Part shown: piece by piece, positions 12,501-22,520 of the stretch
Position numbering within the stretch: position 1 is the first letter of the stretch
Layout of the letters: each line of letters begins with the position of its first letter
From: Acanthopleura granulata
Lineage: Eukaryota; Mollusca; Polyplacophora; Chitonida; Chitonidae
DNA length: 64,000 nucleotides
Direction of reading: 5' to 3'
NCBI GenBank assembly: GCA_016165875.1
Contig: JABBOT010000003.1
Location: 28,815,816 to 28,879,815, forward strand
Translations under genes and position numbers: made by a program
The notes under the pieces: generated by a model
Seen by the model: the letters and a program-made list of their open reading frames with translations, nothing else
What the model was told of the DNA's origin: nothing
Database searches by the model: none

Positions 12501-15500
12501 TTCTTTACGAGAGACACCTGATGTTCTGATTTTCACCTCTAGATGAGATGAAACACTTGACATTTTGCATGACATTCCTATGAACCAGAGAGTAATTCAG
12601 GCCTGTACATATCTGAAACAATTCTCACTACAGGCTCTATCATAAAATCTGATGTGATACTTCACCCTCTTCAGAGTGTCCTTGATGGACGGTACAGGAA
12701 GGTTTGGCAGTGAGTTCTGGTAACTGTTCAGCAGTGGACTGCGTCCCCCGATTAAACGCACAACACCCTACAAATATACACATGTCCATATCAACAACAA
12801 ACCATAGCAATATGCTAACCATCTAACCAAAGTCAGGAAGTAACTCAGCATCAGCCAGTATCACTTGGCAAGGCCTTCATGAAAATTTACACAAAAGATG
12901 TTTGAATTTATTTATTTATTTGATTGGTGTTTTGAGTCGTACTCAAGAATATTTCACTTATATGACGTCAGCAGATCTTCCCACGTATGCATTGTACTGG
13001 TAGTATGAAGCTCTTTGCTCTAAACAGTAGAGTATATTTCAAAATGCATATCCCCCCCCCCCCGTTTCCCCCCTGGTGTTTTTGACATAATTTTGCATGG
13101 CTCTCACCGCCCACAGCTTTGTCTTCATGGACATCTTGCCACGGATCTCATACATCCAGCCCATGTAGCTGAGGAGGATCCGCAGACAGATCCGCAAAAA
13201 CGTCACTTTGAGGATCCAGAGCAGGATAGAAAACAGGCAACAGCTGATGTACAGGTTAATGGAGTGAAACCTAGTGTCCAGAAACCTGCAACATGAACAA
13301 CAACTACCACAGTAATTTTACTGCTCAATTTTTTAATACAGTAACCACACGGTAATATTGGTAGGTGCCTTTATTTACTCACAGGTTAATATTCATTAGT
13401 ATTTTTGTCAGTTTACTAAGTGATTTCACCTAAGGTCTGGCCTATACAAAAGCACTTTTACAAGTACACAAATGTCATAAAAAGATACTTTTGATACCAA
13501 TACTTCAGTTTTTCTGATAAGAAACTAATCTCATGTTGGTCGGGTGTCATTTCTGGTGTCTGCTCTAGTATGTGTGAGCATACATTACACTGTCACTGGA
13601 TAGGGTGTCAAGTCTAGTGTTTGTTCTTCAGCATGTGTAAGCATACACTGTACTGTAACTAGGTGATGTGACGTCTTTATCTGGTGTCTGCTTTTCAGCA
13701 TATGTGACCACACACTGTACTGTCACTATGTGGGGTGTCATGTTTGGTGTTTGCTCTGCAACATGATCTGTAAGGCTACATGTACACTGTTCTGTCACTG
13801 GGTAAGGTGTCATGTCTAGTGTCACTGGTACTTGCACTTCGGCATGATGCTGCATTAAAGCAGTGTAATAAATGGTCGCATGACTGAAAACTGGAACCTA
13901 CATGTACTACATGAAGACACCATAATTTAATGAAAGTCATGCTGACCAAAAAAAAGAATGACCAAATAGGACTACAATAACATACAGAACATTGTTGTTA
14001 CCAAAACTAACAAATGTTCCACTTATATGTGAGCAGAGAAGGTTGAACATTCACAACTCATTGAGTATTTTCTGAAAGCTCTATTCGGAGACACATTCAA
14101 ATGCTATTTTCTCTTCAATTTACAAGTTAAGATTATCTTGCTGCAATGGTGTAAAAAGCTATATATTTACAGTGTTTTCATTCCAGTGGAATCGGTCGTA
14201 TGTGTATTACACACACATACATACACACACACATATACATATAATATATATATATACATACATATATATATATATATATATCTGACTATAAAACGCATCA
14301 GCGACACAGGGTTATATTAACACGTTCATAGATGCACACACAACAAACAAAAGAAAATCCCCAAGATTTGCAAACTGAGAAGTTAAATCTTTCTTAACAA
14401 GTAGAGTTCATTAAATTAAGATCAAACCATTTTCTACTTTCTTCTCTCTCACAGTCTTGGTTCAATTACAAGTATAGTGTAAATCACCAGGCCCCAGTTT
14501 CATGAACCACACTTAGCAAAGTATTCCCTTAACTGATATTACAACCTATGTTTCAGAGATAAGAAGTGCACTTAGCTAAAGGCTACTTAACGCTAAGTAC
14601 ATTTCATGAAACTGGACCCCGACAAGGTGTAGCATATTCAGGTTTTGATCCTCATTTAAGTCAATTACACCCATTATCAAACCGTGAAGATCACTGAATG
14701 GCATGGAATTCAGGTTTGTTTTTAGTGGGTCCTTTTTTCTTTAGTTTGGTTGAAGAAGAAGGGGTGGTGATGGTGAGATATTTAAAATTTTACATTTAAA
14801 ATGCATAACAAGCACTGGCAAGTTCAAATATTATCCAAACCAATATGTTTAAAGATGTATTATTACTGTTCTTATTGTTTAGATATAGCATTTTTTTCTT
14901 GGGGTTGGGAAGTGGCATATTAGTCTTTTAATTAGCACTCCCATATATTTTACTTCAGAAACATGAAATACAAATGAGGGTAACTATGTTAGGCCTAAGT
15001 ACAGCATACCAGTACATAGCATGTACATAAGCACACGCTTTACGGTTCCCACTGCAATGCTCTCCCCTATTATCTCTTTTGCTAGAGTTCAAAATACACC
15101 ATTTACTCAACAGATTCATGTTGTTTATCACTATCAATGAATTCTTTATTGCCATTTTCACCAACAGATGAAGAATGAAGAAGCCAGCTTCTACTCATAT
15201 ATGTATATGTTAGAACACATCTAAAACTAATTGCTGAGTAGAAAAAATTGCAACATTCCACGAACCCTTAAGAAAGGGTAGAACTTAACAGTACAGATTT
15301 TGTACATGAACATGTAAGTATAAAAAGTATTAACTGAGCATGTGACAAAAGAACAATCAAATTGGCATTAGGAAGAAATTCTGAAACAAACAGGTGCAAA
15401 ACAAACTTTGGCAAATGTGCACCGAACAGTTAATACATGTATCAAAACAAACTATAAATCTGAACCCAATATTACCTGTAATCCAAGGCTCTAAGGAAAC

Positions 15501-17802
15501 AAGTATAATATTCACCCGTGTAAATTTCATAGTATGACTTTTTCTCCTAAAAGCAATTCTCATTATATCTTACCGTACTATTCCTGTTTATAAATGAGGA
15601 GCATTTGAAGCATCCACGCTGTTGATGTTTCTGTCGGATGCTAAATTTTCATAGTATTCTTCAGCAAGGCAATTCTATACTAAGGCAACACTATAAACAT
15701 ACAGTGCCTTCAGAAGAACACACCAGCTTCAGTCTGTGACATGGCTCCTGATCAGTTTAATAAACCTAATCAGCTCAAACTGATGACCACGTTTTGTAAC
15801 GCAAAAACATTAACTTTAGGAAAAAGTGATATTTTTAACTCTGTATCAGTGATTTTTTTTTTGCCATCATTTGGACTTGTGGTAGTTGTCCGCTTCTGTT
15901 CTGGTAACCAAAGGGTATACTGCACACAATATACATGTATATGGTTGTGAAAAATCCTCCAGGAACAATACAAATCTGAAATGCTTCAAAATGATGATTT
16001 TCCCTTCTAACGAGCAATGTTGCAATGTCATGGTACCTAATCAGATTGACTGACAGCATCTTTATCTCAGCATCCTTGAGGGATTTTCTACAGTTTACTG
16101 TCACAGTAGCAGCTGATTCTACCAGATTTTGTTTAGTTATTGGCATAACTAAACGAGCATGGCACTACGTTTACCTAGCTCCCATGACAGTATGTAAACA
16201 TATATGGCCTGATATTTTTACACAGCTACAAGAAGAGAGAACTCCTACAAACACTCAAAAAACCAAGCTTATATGAGATGTAACAGTTACGCTTTAAGTT
16301 GCCTTTATGAAACGCGATCGAGGGGTTTTTGGCACAGAGGGATTGTGAAAAATAAATGATCTCTAATTTCATCCAAAAAAAGCACAGTTTTTAGTGCCAT
16401 AAAATACTCATTTTTGGGATGAAACCTACATGAAATGAAATAAATTAACAGAATTCTCAGACTCTGGTAAAATGAGCACATTTCGTCATGGTCACAATTT
16501 TCGGTCACTTACGGTAAACTGAGTGACTTACCCAGGGAGATGGTCCTGTATATAGTTGATAAGACCCCAGGATGGGTCAACGCCAGCGAGCTTCAGAGCT
16601 AACACTATGGCCATGAGGAACAGCAAACTGATGGGACCAGCTGGGTACATCCCATTGATGAAATTGTTCTGCAGTTCAAAATACAACCAGTTACATGTGC
16701 TATTGGAAAACTGAGTTTTAAGCAAATTTGGTATTGAGCTTTTTTAACCTCGTTTGAGTTTCTGATACACTGATAATGAAAAAATATTGAGTTTTCTGAT
16801 TTGTCAAACTGAGTTTCCGAAAAGATATTGGCTAGAAAACCCCCTGGTTGGTAAACATAAAACACAGTAAGCTATTTTTATTTTTGAAGGCAAATATAAG
16901 TTTACAACTTGACCAGGTAAAATAGGGTTAAATATTGTGGTTTCTTCATTTGGCCACATTCATGGCTGATTCCCACTTGATGTGACACAATGTCACTAAG
17001 CACGCACTGGCTAGTCACGGGAAAGCAAGGAAATGTACATGTAGAAGCGGTCAGAATTTTTTTACTAAAGTCGTCAAGGGAGCCATATTTATTCTGTAGC
17101 ACTTTTGCCACTGACAATGTCAGCTCAACCACGAGAATAGCCTGTTATAGGCCTACCAGAAAAATGTTTTCTTATATTATCATTGGATAATACTGGCAGG
17201 CTGCCAGTCTTTCTTTTTTTTTTTTGTCAGCAAAACATGAACTGGTCCATTCTTGCCGAGCGACACAAAATGTGGTCATGCTGCAGTCGTGCTGAGTCGC
17301 GTGTACTGGAAACAGCACTACATGATAAGTAACGTTCTCTTTTATGATGCTGTAGTTTGCAGGTGTGCTTGTTGTCCAGTAGAAAAGGTACCGCTAAAAC
17401 ACATGCAAAATTTGGACTAAACTTGTTCAAGTGTTAAAATGCATTTAATATTACCCTAAACATGCTACTTATTGACAAGGATCAACCATACTGACAAATA
17501 ATATTACATCAAATATTCTTTTACATCACATGACTCAAAAGTAAACACACATCTATACATACATGATTAGTCATACACAAATTTCTCAGAAGGTATACCC
17601 AAGTTGTCGCAAGACTGTGGACTTTGTGCTGATTATATGTACGAGATCAAGACGAACTCACCTTCATTCGCCCCATCCTTTTCTTCCAGGAAAGAACGCC
17701 ACTGCTCCAGATGGCCCATAATGCCTCGTGATTCACGTTGACATCGACTCCCTCGTGGGTCACCGAGAAGGTGAACGCGACGGCCGAATGTGCTTCAGCC
17801 AT
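494..17802 (-). CDS. CPT1: Carnitine O-palmitoyltransferase 1 (partial, C-terminus off the left edge)
   Basis: CPT1 sits in the mitochondrial outer membrane and transfers long-chain acyl groups from CoA to carnitine, the committed step of fatty-acid import for beta-oxidation. Coding exons on the minus strand, in transcript order: 17662-17802, 16532-16668, 13108-13285, 12666-12767, 11742-11879, 11381-11458, 10930-11037, 10417-10501, 9034-9148, 8402-8558, 7435-7482, 6277-6384, 5160-5185, then either 1877-1942 or 494-556. All have GT-AG borders and compatible phases. The product starts [10 protein letters not shown], has two membrane spans (about residues 55-75 and 100-120), then family motifs [44 protein letters not shown] and NAEHS-WADA with the catalytic His at residue 472 (473 in human CPT1A). 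Human CPT1A has 773 residues, so about 280 C-terminal residues are missing here. An acceptor at 17818-17819, 15 nt upstream of the ATG, shows at least one non-coding 5' exon that I could not place. Identification is firm; paralogue type is not assignable. Confidence 0.96.
557..1876 (-). other. CPT1 intron between the two alternative exons
   Basis: No further exon-like match to the WADAxI segment, no repeat family and no other gene was seen here. If one exon replaces the other, this DNA is always removed as part of a larger intron. Confidence 0.6.
1877..1942 (-). CDS. CPT1: CPT1 alternative exon, version a
   Basis: A TATTTCAG acceptor precedes a 66-nt exon; its first G completes the Trp codon begun in the microexon. 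It encodes [19 protein letters not shown] then Gly-His and two leftover bases (CG) before a GTAGGA donor. It aligns with WADAPIVAHLWEYVMS of human CPT1A, with Ala in place of the usual Pro. Phase on both sides equals that of 494..556, so each can replace the other. Confidence 0.88.
2836..3145. repeat. 76-bp minisatellite, about four copies, in a CPT1 intron
   Basis: The marker 'ctgaatcact' recurs at 2888, 2964, 3040 and 3116, a constant 76-bp step, with few mismatches in the inner copies and a diverged first copy. It lies in the intron between the catalytic microexon and alternative exon a. An open frame across it is a by-product of the period. Confidence 0.92.
5160..5185 (-). CDS. CPT1: CPT1 26-nt microexon carrying the catalytic histidine
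   Basis: Encodes IGFNAEHS plus the first two bases of a Trp codon, between a TTTCAG acceptor and a GTAAGT donor. It matches the NAEHSWADAP block of carnitine acyltransferases, whose His is the general base of catalysis. Its length is not a multiple of three, so skipping would shift the frame and remove the catalytic residue; it should be constitutive. It is far below usual ORF-length cutoffs. Confidence 0.9.
6422..6505. repeat. 42-bp direct duplication in a CPT1 intron
   Basis: Two copies of 'acttacacatgtatatgtgc' followed by similar 'gtgtactcttttt' ends start at 6422 and 6464. They lie about 40 bp upstream (transcript sense) of CPT1 exon 6277-6384. Confidence 0.85.
7952..8140 (-). mobile_element. 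tRNA-derived SINE, family 1, 5'-truncated, in a CPT1 intron
   Basis: Contains 'gattgatgttttacactgca', 'gccagcattatggtgggtgg' and 'ccagcatgag'; the tRNA head is lost. It lies between CPT1 exons 8402-8558 and 7435-7482. The open frames across it are not genes. Confidence 0.85.
9768..10345 (+). repeat. CPT1-intron repeat block with TGACCTTGA/TCAAGGTCA array
   Basis: About three diverged units, each containing a 'gtgaccttga' part, a 'gggaacat...atgcaaa' part and an 'aagttattgcc' part, end in 'ggcccggcc' and 'cgccataacataaca'. Perfect TGACCTTGA or its complement TCAAGGTCA occurs at 9866, 10020, 10026, 10046, 10070, 10176 and 10200; one-mismatch copies are at 9886 and 10060. It lies between CPT1 exons 10417-10501 and 9034-9148. 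Repeats of this type recur in mollusc genomes. Confidence 0.75.
12906..12986 (-). mobile_element. SINE family 1 fragment with internal deletion
   Basis: The tail part 'gattggtgttttgagtcgta' and 'caagaatatttcacttatat' jumps directly to 'agatcttcccacgta'. CPT1 intron 12768-13107. Confidence 0.82.
13540..13865. repeat. Tandem array apparently amplified from a SINE tail, about five units
   Basis: Units of about 60-72 bp, each built on 'ggtgtcatgtctggtgt' followed by a 'ttcagcatg...' part and 'actgtcactgggt', start near 13545, 13605, 13666, 13733 and 13805. The same order of words occurs once in the SINE family 2 copies at 43300-43375 and 63008-63070. It lies in CPT1 intron 13286-16531. Confidence 0.75.
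14208..14282. repeat. Compound (CA)n/(TA)n microsatellite
   Basis: Runs of CA, CATA and TA repeats in a CPT1 intron. Confidence 0.95.
14490..14620. mobile_element. MITE-like palindromic element, 131 bp
   Basis: Terminal inverted repeats 'ggccccagtttcatgaa' and the complement of 'ttcatgaaactggacccc'. The internal 'cttagctaa'/'ttaacgctaagt' words are also partly palindromic. No coding capacity. Confidence 0.75.
16690..16856 (+). repeat. Unclassified dispersed repeat, copy in a CPT1 intron
   Basis: Shares 'tgagttttaagcaaatttgg', 'tattgagttttctgatttgt' and 'ggctagaaaaccccctgg' with the 22314 copy. It begins about 20-30 bp upstream (transcript sense) of CPT1 exon 16532-16668, covering its likely branch-point region. 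Confidence 0.75.
17662..17802 (-). CDS. CPT1: CPT1 first coding exon (start codon, regulatory N-terminus)
   Basis: The exon encodes residues 1-47 and ends in phase 0 at a GTGAGT donor. The ATG at 17802 is chosen because [10 protein letters not shown] aligns with the start of vertebrate CPT1 (MAEAHQAVAF in human CPT1A) and lies 15 nt after a TTTGCAG acceptor. Glu3 and His5, established determinants of malonyl-CoA inhibition in mammalian CPT1A, are both present, so I infer malonyl-CoA control is retained. Confidence 0.95.
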
Positions 17803-18329
17803 GGTTACTCAGTTGTTCTGCAAAACGAAAACAAGAAAATATGCACATCCACAGTTTCATATATTGCTATTCCAGCACACATGTAAGGGTATGTGGAACT
17901 CCTAAAACTCCTTCCCGCCTTTAACAAAGGGGTCCAAAGCCGTGTGCTCCTTTGTTCTCTCTTGGATTATGTCACACTTCTAGGTGCATGTGTGCTCAGA
18001 AATCTCTTAGGTAGTACACAAACACTGCTGTGTCACAGCAGATAATGATGTGTTTCTCTGCAATCTGGACCCTTTTGAGTAGCTGGTCACAGTCTCCCAT
18101 TCAATATGTGGGACACACTGTAGTTGTGTTGAGAGCAGTGACAAGGATTTCTTTACTGCGGGAAAGCCAAACCCATTTGGATATGTGAACGCATTGTTAT
18201 CCACCATTGGCAGTCACAGATTCAAGATAAATTGAAGAGAATTTGTGCATTTCATGCGAGTCTTTGTGTTATCTGAAAGCATAGTTTTAAGTTAAAAACA
18301 AAGAAAAAATATACATTAATTTTTCACAC

Positions 18330-18800
18330 TGAAAACGAATCAAACTCCTCATGCCAAAGTGCAAGTGCGGTGCAAGTTTGATGAACTTGGGCTAAACTGT
18401 TCTAGAGAAAGAGGGTATACAAGCCTTTTATGAAATTTAACTTAAATGACCCAAATGACCATGAAGAAAAAGGTCAAGGTCGCTGAAAATCACTAGGGTT
18501 CTTCCTCATGCCAGTGTGTAAGTGTGGTGTAAGTTTGGTGAACTTAGGCTAAACCATCCTGGAGATAGAGTGTTTACAAGAGATTAACAAGAGTTTAACG
18601 ACCTCAATGACCTTGAAGAAAAGGGTCAAGGTAGCTCAAAAACAATAAGGTTCTTCCTCATTCCAAAGTGTAAGTGCGGTGCAAGTTTGGTGAACCTGGG
18701 ATATATCATTCTAGAGACTGAGCGTTTACAAGGATATGGACTGCAGGACGCTGCCCTCTAGGACAATACTCCTATAGCCAATATTGGCTGAGGGGTAAAA
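18330..18800. repeat. Long-period tandem repeat, about three units
   Basis: Units of roughly 160 bp share 'ttcttcctcatgccag', 'gtgtaagtgcggtgcaagtt', 'ggtgaacttgggcta' and 'gtttacaag', with 'aaaaggtcaaggt' in between. Starts are near 18345, 18500 and 18655. The 3' end reads 'ctatagccaatattggctga'. I have the impression that this family recurs in mollusc genomes. Confidence 0.75.
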
Positions 18801-19825
18801 GCTGTAACTGAGTTGAATCTTGAGCTATGGCCCAAGGCTCTAATGTTACAGCACAGACATAAACGAACATGTGCTTTTGTTTATCTTAACTGCTAATGCC
18901 TCACTACAAAACCTGCTGTCTGCATGCACATAAAATGTAGTTGGGCTGTTGCATAAGTTAATCTGCATTGTTCTGTATGTACATGGGCTGAAGCAGTTAT
19001 AACACAGACATCCATGTATATACTTCATTGTGTCTCCCCCACTTGAATTTATAAATTAAAACTTCCCCAACATTCTATTTCCCCCACGCACATGTGCACA
19101 TAATAAACTCATATCATAAAGAAAAAAAGGTAAATGTCATACATGTACTCGGTTCTTATCTCTATCCGGCTTCTATTCAGGTGTCATGTCCGTACATTTC
19201 CAAAAACCAGAAACAGGTATGTACCGGTGCCAACATGTACATGTACCAGGAAGAAACAATACCACCGGAATCTCATTGCTGTTATCACAAATCAAGCCTT
19301 GCTTAGCCTGATTTAAGAAACACACCTGATAACTCTCGTGGCCAACCTTCTTAATTTTATGTCAGGGAGAGTTAAATCATCAGCCGCTTGTGGGTAGGAA
19401 AATCAATGCTAATTGATATTACAAGCTTTTTCTTTTTAAACAGGAAGACTGTGATACAGCTCTGGACTATTTCATAATTCTGGGGGTAGGCCTAGAATTC
19501 AGTGAGCTCCTCACATTCATGTTCAAAACCAAATTCCAAGGCAATAAATGTGTAATGCTACATAGATTTCAACAAAATTAATGTGCACAAACATGTTGAC
19601 ACGTCATGTACAAATCCACATGTTAATCAGGCGACTTCCTTGTCAATTTCTTTTTAGAGGCACAATTTCAACAAATCTCAGAAAACTTTCTCACAGTGGT
19701 GAACCTGATGAGAAAGTGGGTAGAAAAACCCGCAGAACTCACTCCCTTTTACCACCCACTCCAACAAGACAATGGATCACTGACTATACACTGTCAAAGA
19801 AAAATCTCCAACAAGTGTGTATGCA

Positions 19826-19924
19826 AACTGTATCCAAAACTCATTTATTTTACCAAAACTCAATAGAAAATTTGTCTAAAACTCAATTTACCGCTATTTC
19901 TCATTGTGGTTATCCCTATGACAA
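19826..19924 (-). repeat. Unclassified dispersed repeat, inverted partial copy
   Basis: The reverse complement of this stretch gives 'gataaccacaatgagaaat', 'aaattgagttttagacaaat' and 'tattgagttttggtaaaata', matching the first half of the 22314 copy. Confidence 0.75.
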
Positions 19925-20743
19925 AGCGCTTAGAAAACCCCAAGGTTGCTTGCATCTTGAATGCACATCTATTACAGCCTACATCTAATTAGGTATTAAA
20001 GCATCATACATAAGTCATCCCGACAACTTATTAGTGGAATTTTGGGGGGAGCTACATGTGACATTAATCTGTCGCATAAAGATAATTCTGTGTATTTCAG
20101 TCTTGGATACATGTACACTTAGTCAGATGGATTTGCACATCTTACGAACGTATGTCAAAGCATGTCAGTTTAATTTTCCTATTATTATTTACCTATCACA
20201 CGTGTTAGTGAGCAACCTGTCATGCGCGACTTGTGCGTTATTGCCTAGGGCTGTGCAGGGAAAAACATGTTCCCATTATAAATGCATCTTTTAATAAGTC
20301 CTGATATTCATAGCCTATTGAGAGATTGAGTTTTTAGCCCTCTCAACAGGAAGACAGCCTAGTTGATTGTTTATACTTACTGAAGCTGTCAGAAGAACAA
20401 CTTCAACATACTCCAAATAGAAGTCCTATATTTAAGAACGCTTGTTTCTCTTTCTCTTTCATACTCTTTTTCAGGTCTGTGTTTTTTCTCACACACTCAC
20501 AGATTACCACTAGGTTGCTGAAAAGAGACTGATTAGGATAAAAATAAACCTCAGCCAAACTTTCACATTTGGCCTTTACTTTTGGGGGGGGGGGAATTTC
20601 TGCAGTGAGAAATGAAAACAGGCAGAGTATGGACAATTAAATGGCTCTACATACATGGTGAGTGAGTGTACTAAACTTTCAACTTTCAACTTTCAACTAT
20701 ACACCACTGTTTTCCTTTCTGTCTTATATTTAGTACAGTACCT

Positions 20744-20862
20744 GGGCCTGGTTTCAAAAAGCATACTTAGTGCTAAGTAGCCCTTAGCTAAGTGTCCTTC
20801 CTATCTCTACAACATACGTTGTCATGGAAGTTCAGCGAATACTTAGCTATGTGTACTTCAAA
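20744..20862. mobile_element. MITE-like element, same family, one end lost
   Basis: 'gggcctggtttcaaaaagca' and 'gtgctaagtagcccttagct' match the 14490 copy; the right terminal repeat is not evident. Confidence 0.6.
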
Positions 20863-22239
20863 CATGTAGAGTAAAATAATAAATTACGGGTTCACTTTTA
20901 ATACCATGTAGATCTACCAAGCCACAAAATTTCGTCTAAAATATATGTAGCTTACTTTCCAAAAATTCACTTGGGTTTTCGCTTTCAATGTTCATTGAGA
21001 TCTTGGCAATAAAAACATGAAAAGACACAAGAATGGAATGGAATTTAAGACAGAAACAAAAGTTGAACTGTGACTTGAACAGTTTTTTGGAATGGCAAAG
21101 AATGCTCTAAACGTACACAGAGATGTATGTACTGTTAATACCGTGATTGTGTTTATCACATGCTTCACCAAGGAAGTTTTTTTTTTTTTTTTCAAAAATA
21201 GGTTATCTTTTCTGAATGATCTGAAGGTGACCAATCAAACCGGTGGCAGTACAATTAATCTTGTTGTAATATGTGAACCTGTTGACACTGATTGATTGCA
21301 CAATACTTGAAGTGACACTTTTATATGTAGATTTGATAAATTCTACTTAATCTATAAATGAACATGGACAATAGACAGACAGAAAAAAATAGGATCATTT
21401 TGTTAACTTTACGGCCATGATATATAATGGAAAGAAATGAATATATCAGGCATATATATTATTTATACATCATGCATCATTTTAAGTGTAAGAGGTCACT
21501 AAGCTGCCTAAATAAACCAACTATTTATACCACATACATTATGTATCCGATCTACAATGTTTGCATACATGACAGGTAGCGCTTCTGTTATTTTGCTTTA
21601 AGTTGTCACTTCTTCACTCTTGACATTTGATGAGTTTATCAACCCAGAATATGGATTACACAAAAGGACTTGTACATGGTGCTACTGGTAAATCAACCGT
21701 TAGTACCCTGAATCATTTAAAGTATGTTCAAAGAAAAAAAACAGGTAGTATCTATAGCAACAAAAGTCATACATTTCAGAGTTATCTAAGCTACATGTAT
21801 ATAGTTTCTCCATTGGTTTTCATTTAAATACCTGTTCAAAAATAAATTAAACCTATGTCAACATGCTGTATCATCAAGATCACAAAAAACTGCTGAGAAG
21901 CACAAGTCGTTTAATATGATCTACGCAGTCTATAACAATCTCAAGCCATCAATACTCCACTTACAGGATGTCATATTTATAGAATAAGTCAGCAGTTCAC
22001 CTTTGACCCCCCCCCCCTCCATAAATGACTCCTATTGGCAGAAAACCAGACTATACATATGTTTTTAGCTACACACTGGCTGGTGGACCCACTACTGACA
22101 TGCCTGAACTGTCATGGACCAGTGACTGGGTCAATCAGCAGGCAGATCAGCAAAGACCTTCAACAAAACTACAGGTAAAAACAAATGCCAGGTTACATAA
22201 CATCAAACTTTACCCATTTACAAGTAACTTTGTCTCACA

Positions 22240-22241
<2 letters not shown>

Positions 22242-22312
<71 letters not shown>
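22242..22312. repeat. (TA)n microsatellite, about 35 units
   Basis: Uninterrupted TA run of about 71 bp directly abutting a copy of the unclassified dispersed repeat at 22314. Confidence 0.97.
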
Positions 22313-22313
<1 letters not shown>

Positions 22314-22316
<3 letters not shown>

Positions 22317-22520
22317 GGGGTTTTATAGCCACTTTCCCGTAGTGGTAACCACAACGAGAAATATCGGAAAATTGAGTTTTAGGCAAATTTTCTATTGAGT
22401 TTTGATAAAATAAATAAGTTTTAGATACATTTTACATACATTGGTGATGAAAAGTATTGAGTTTTCTGATTTGTCCAAATTTACTTCCTATAAATAAACT
22501 GGCCGGAAAAAACCCTGATA
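22314..22520 (+). repeat. Unclassified dispersed repeat, longest copy
   Basis: 'agtggtaaccacaacgagaa', 'attgagttttaggcaaattt', 'tattgagttttctgatttgt' and 'ggccggaaaaaaccctga' occur in this order. Other copies: 16690-16856 (same strand) and 19826-19924 (opposite). No tRNA boxes, no clear terminal repeat, no coding capacity. Confidence 0.75.

Noticed and set aside
12135..12575. 146-codon minus-strand open frame within a CPT1 intron
   Set aside because: No recognisable domain, lies wholly in the intron between exons 12666-12767 and 11742-11879, composition like non-coding DNA.
22025..22342. 105-codon open frame running through the (TA)n tract
   Set aside because: Ends in an Ile/Tyr repeat encoded by the microsatellite; no coding signal.
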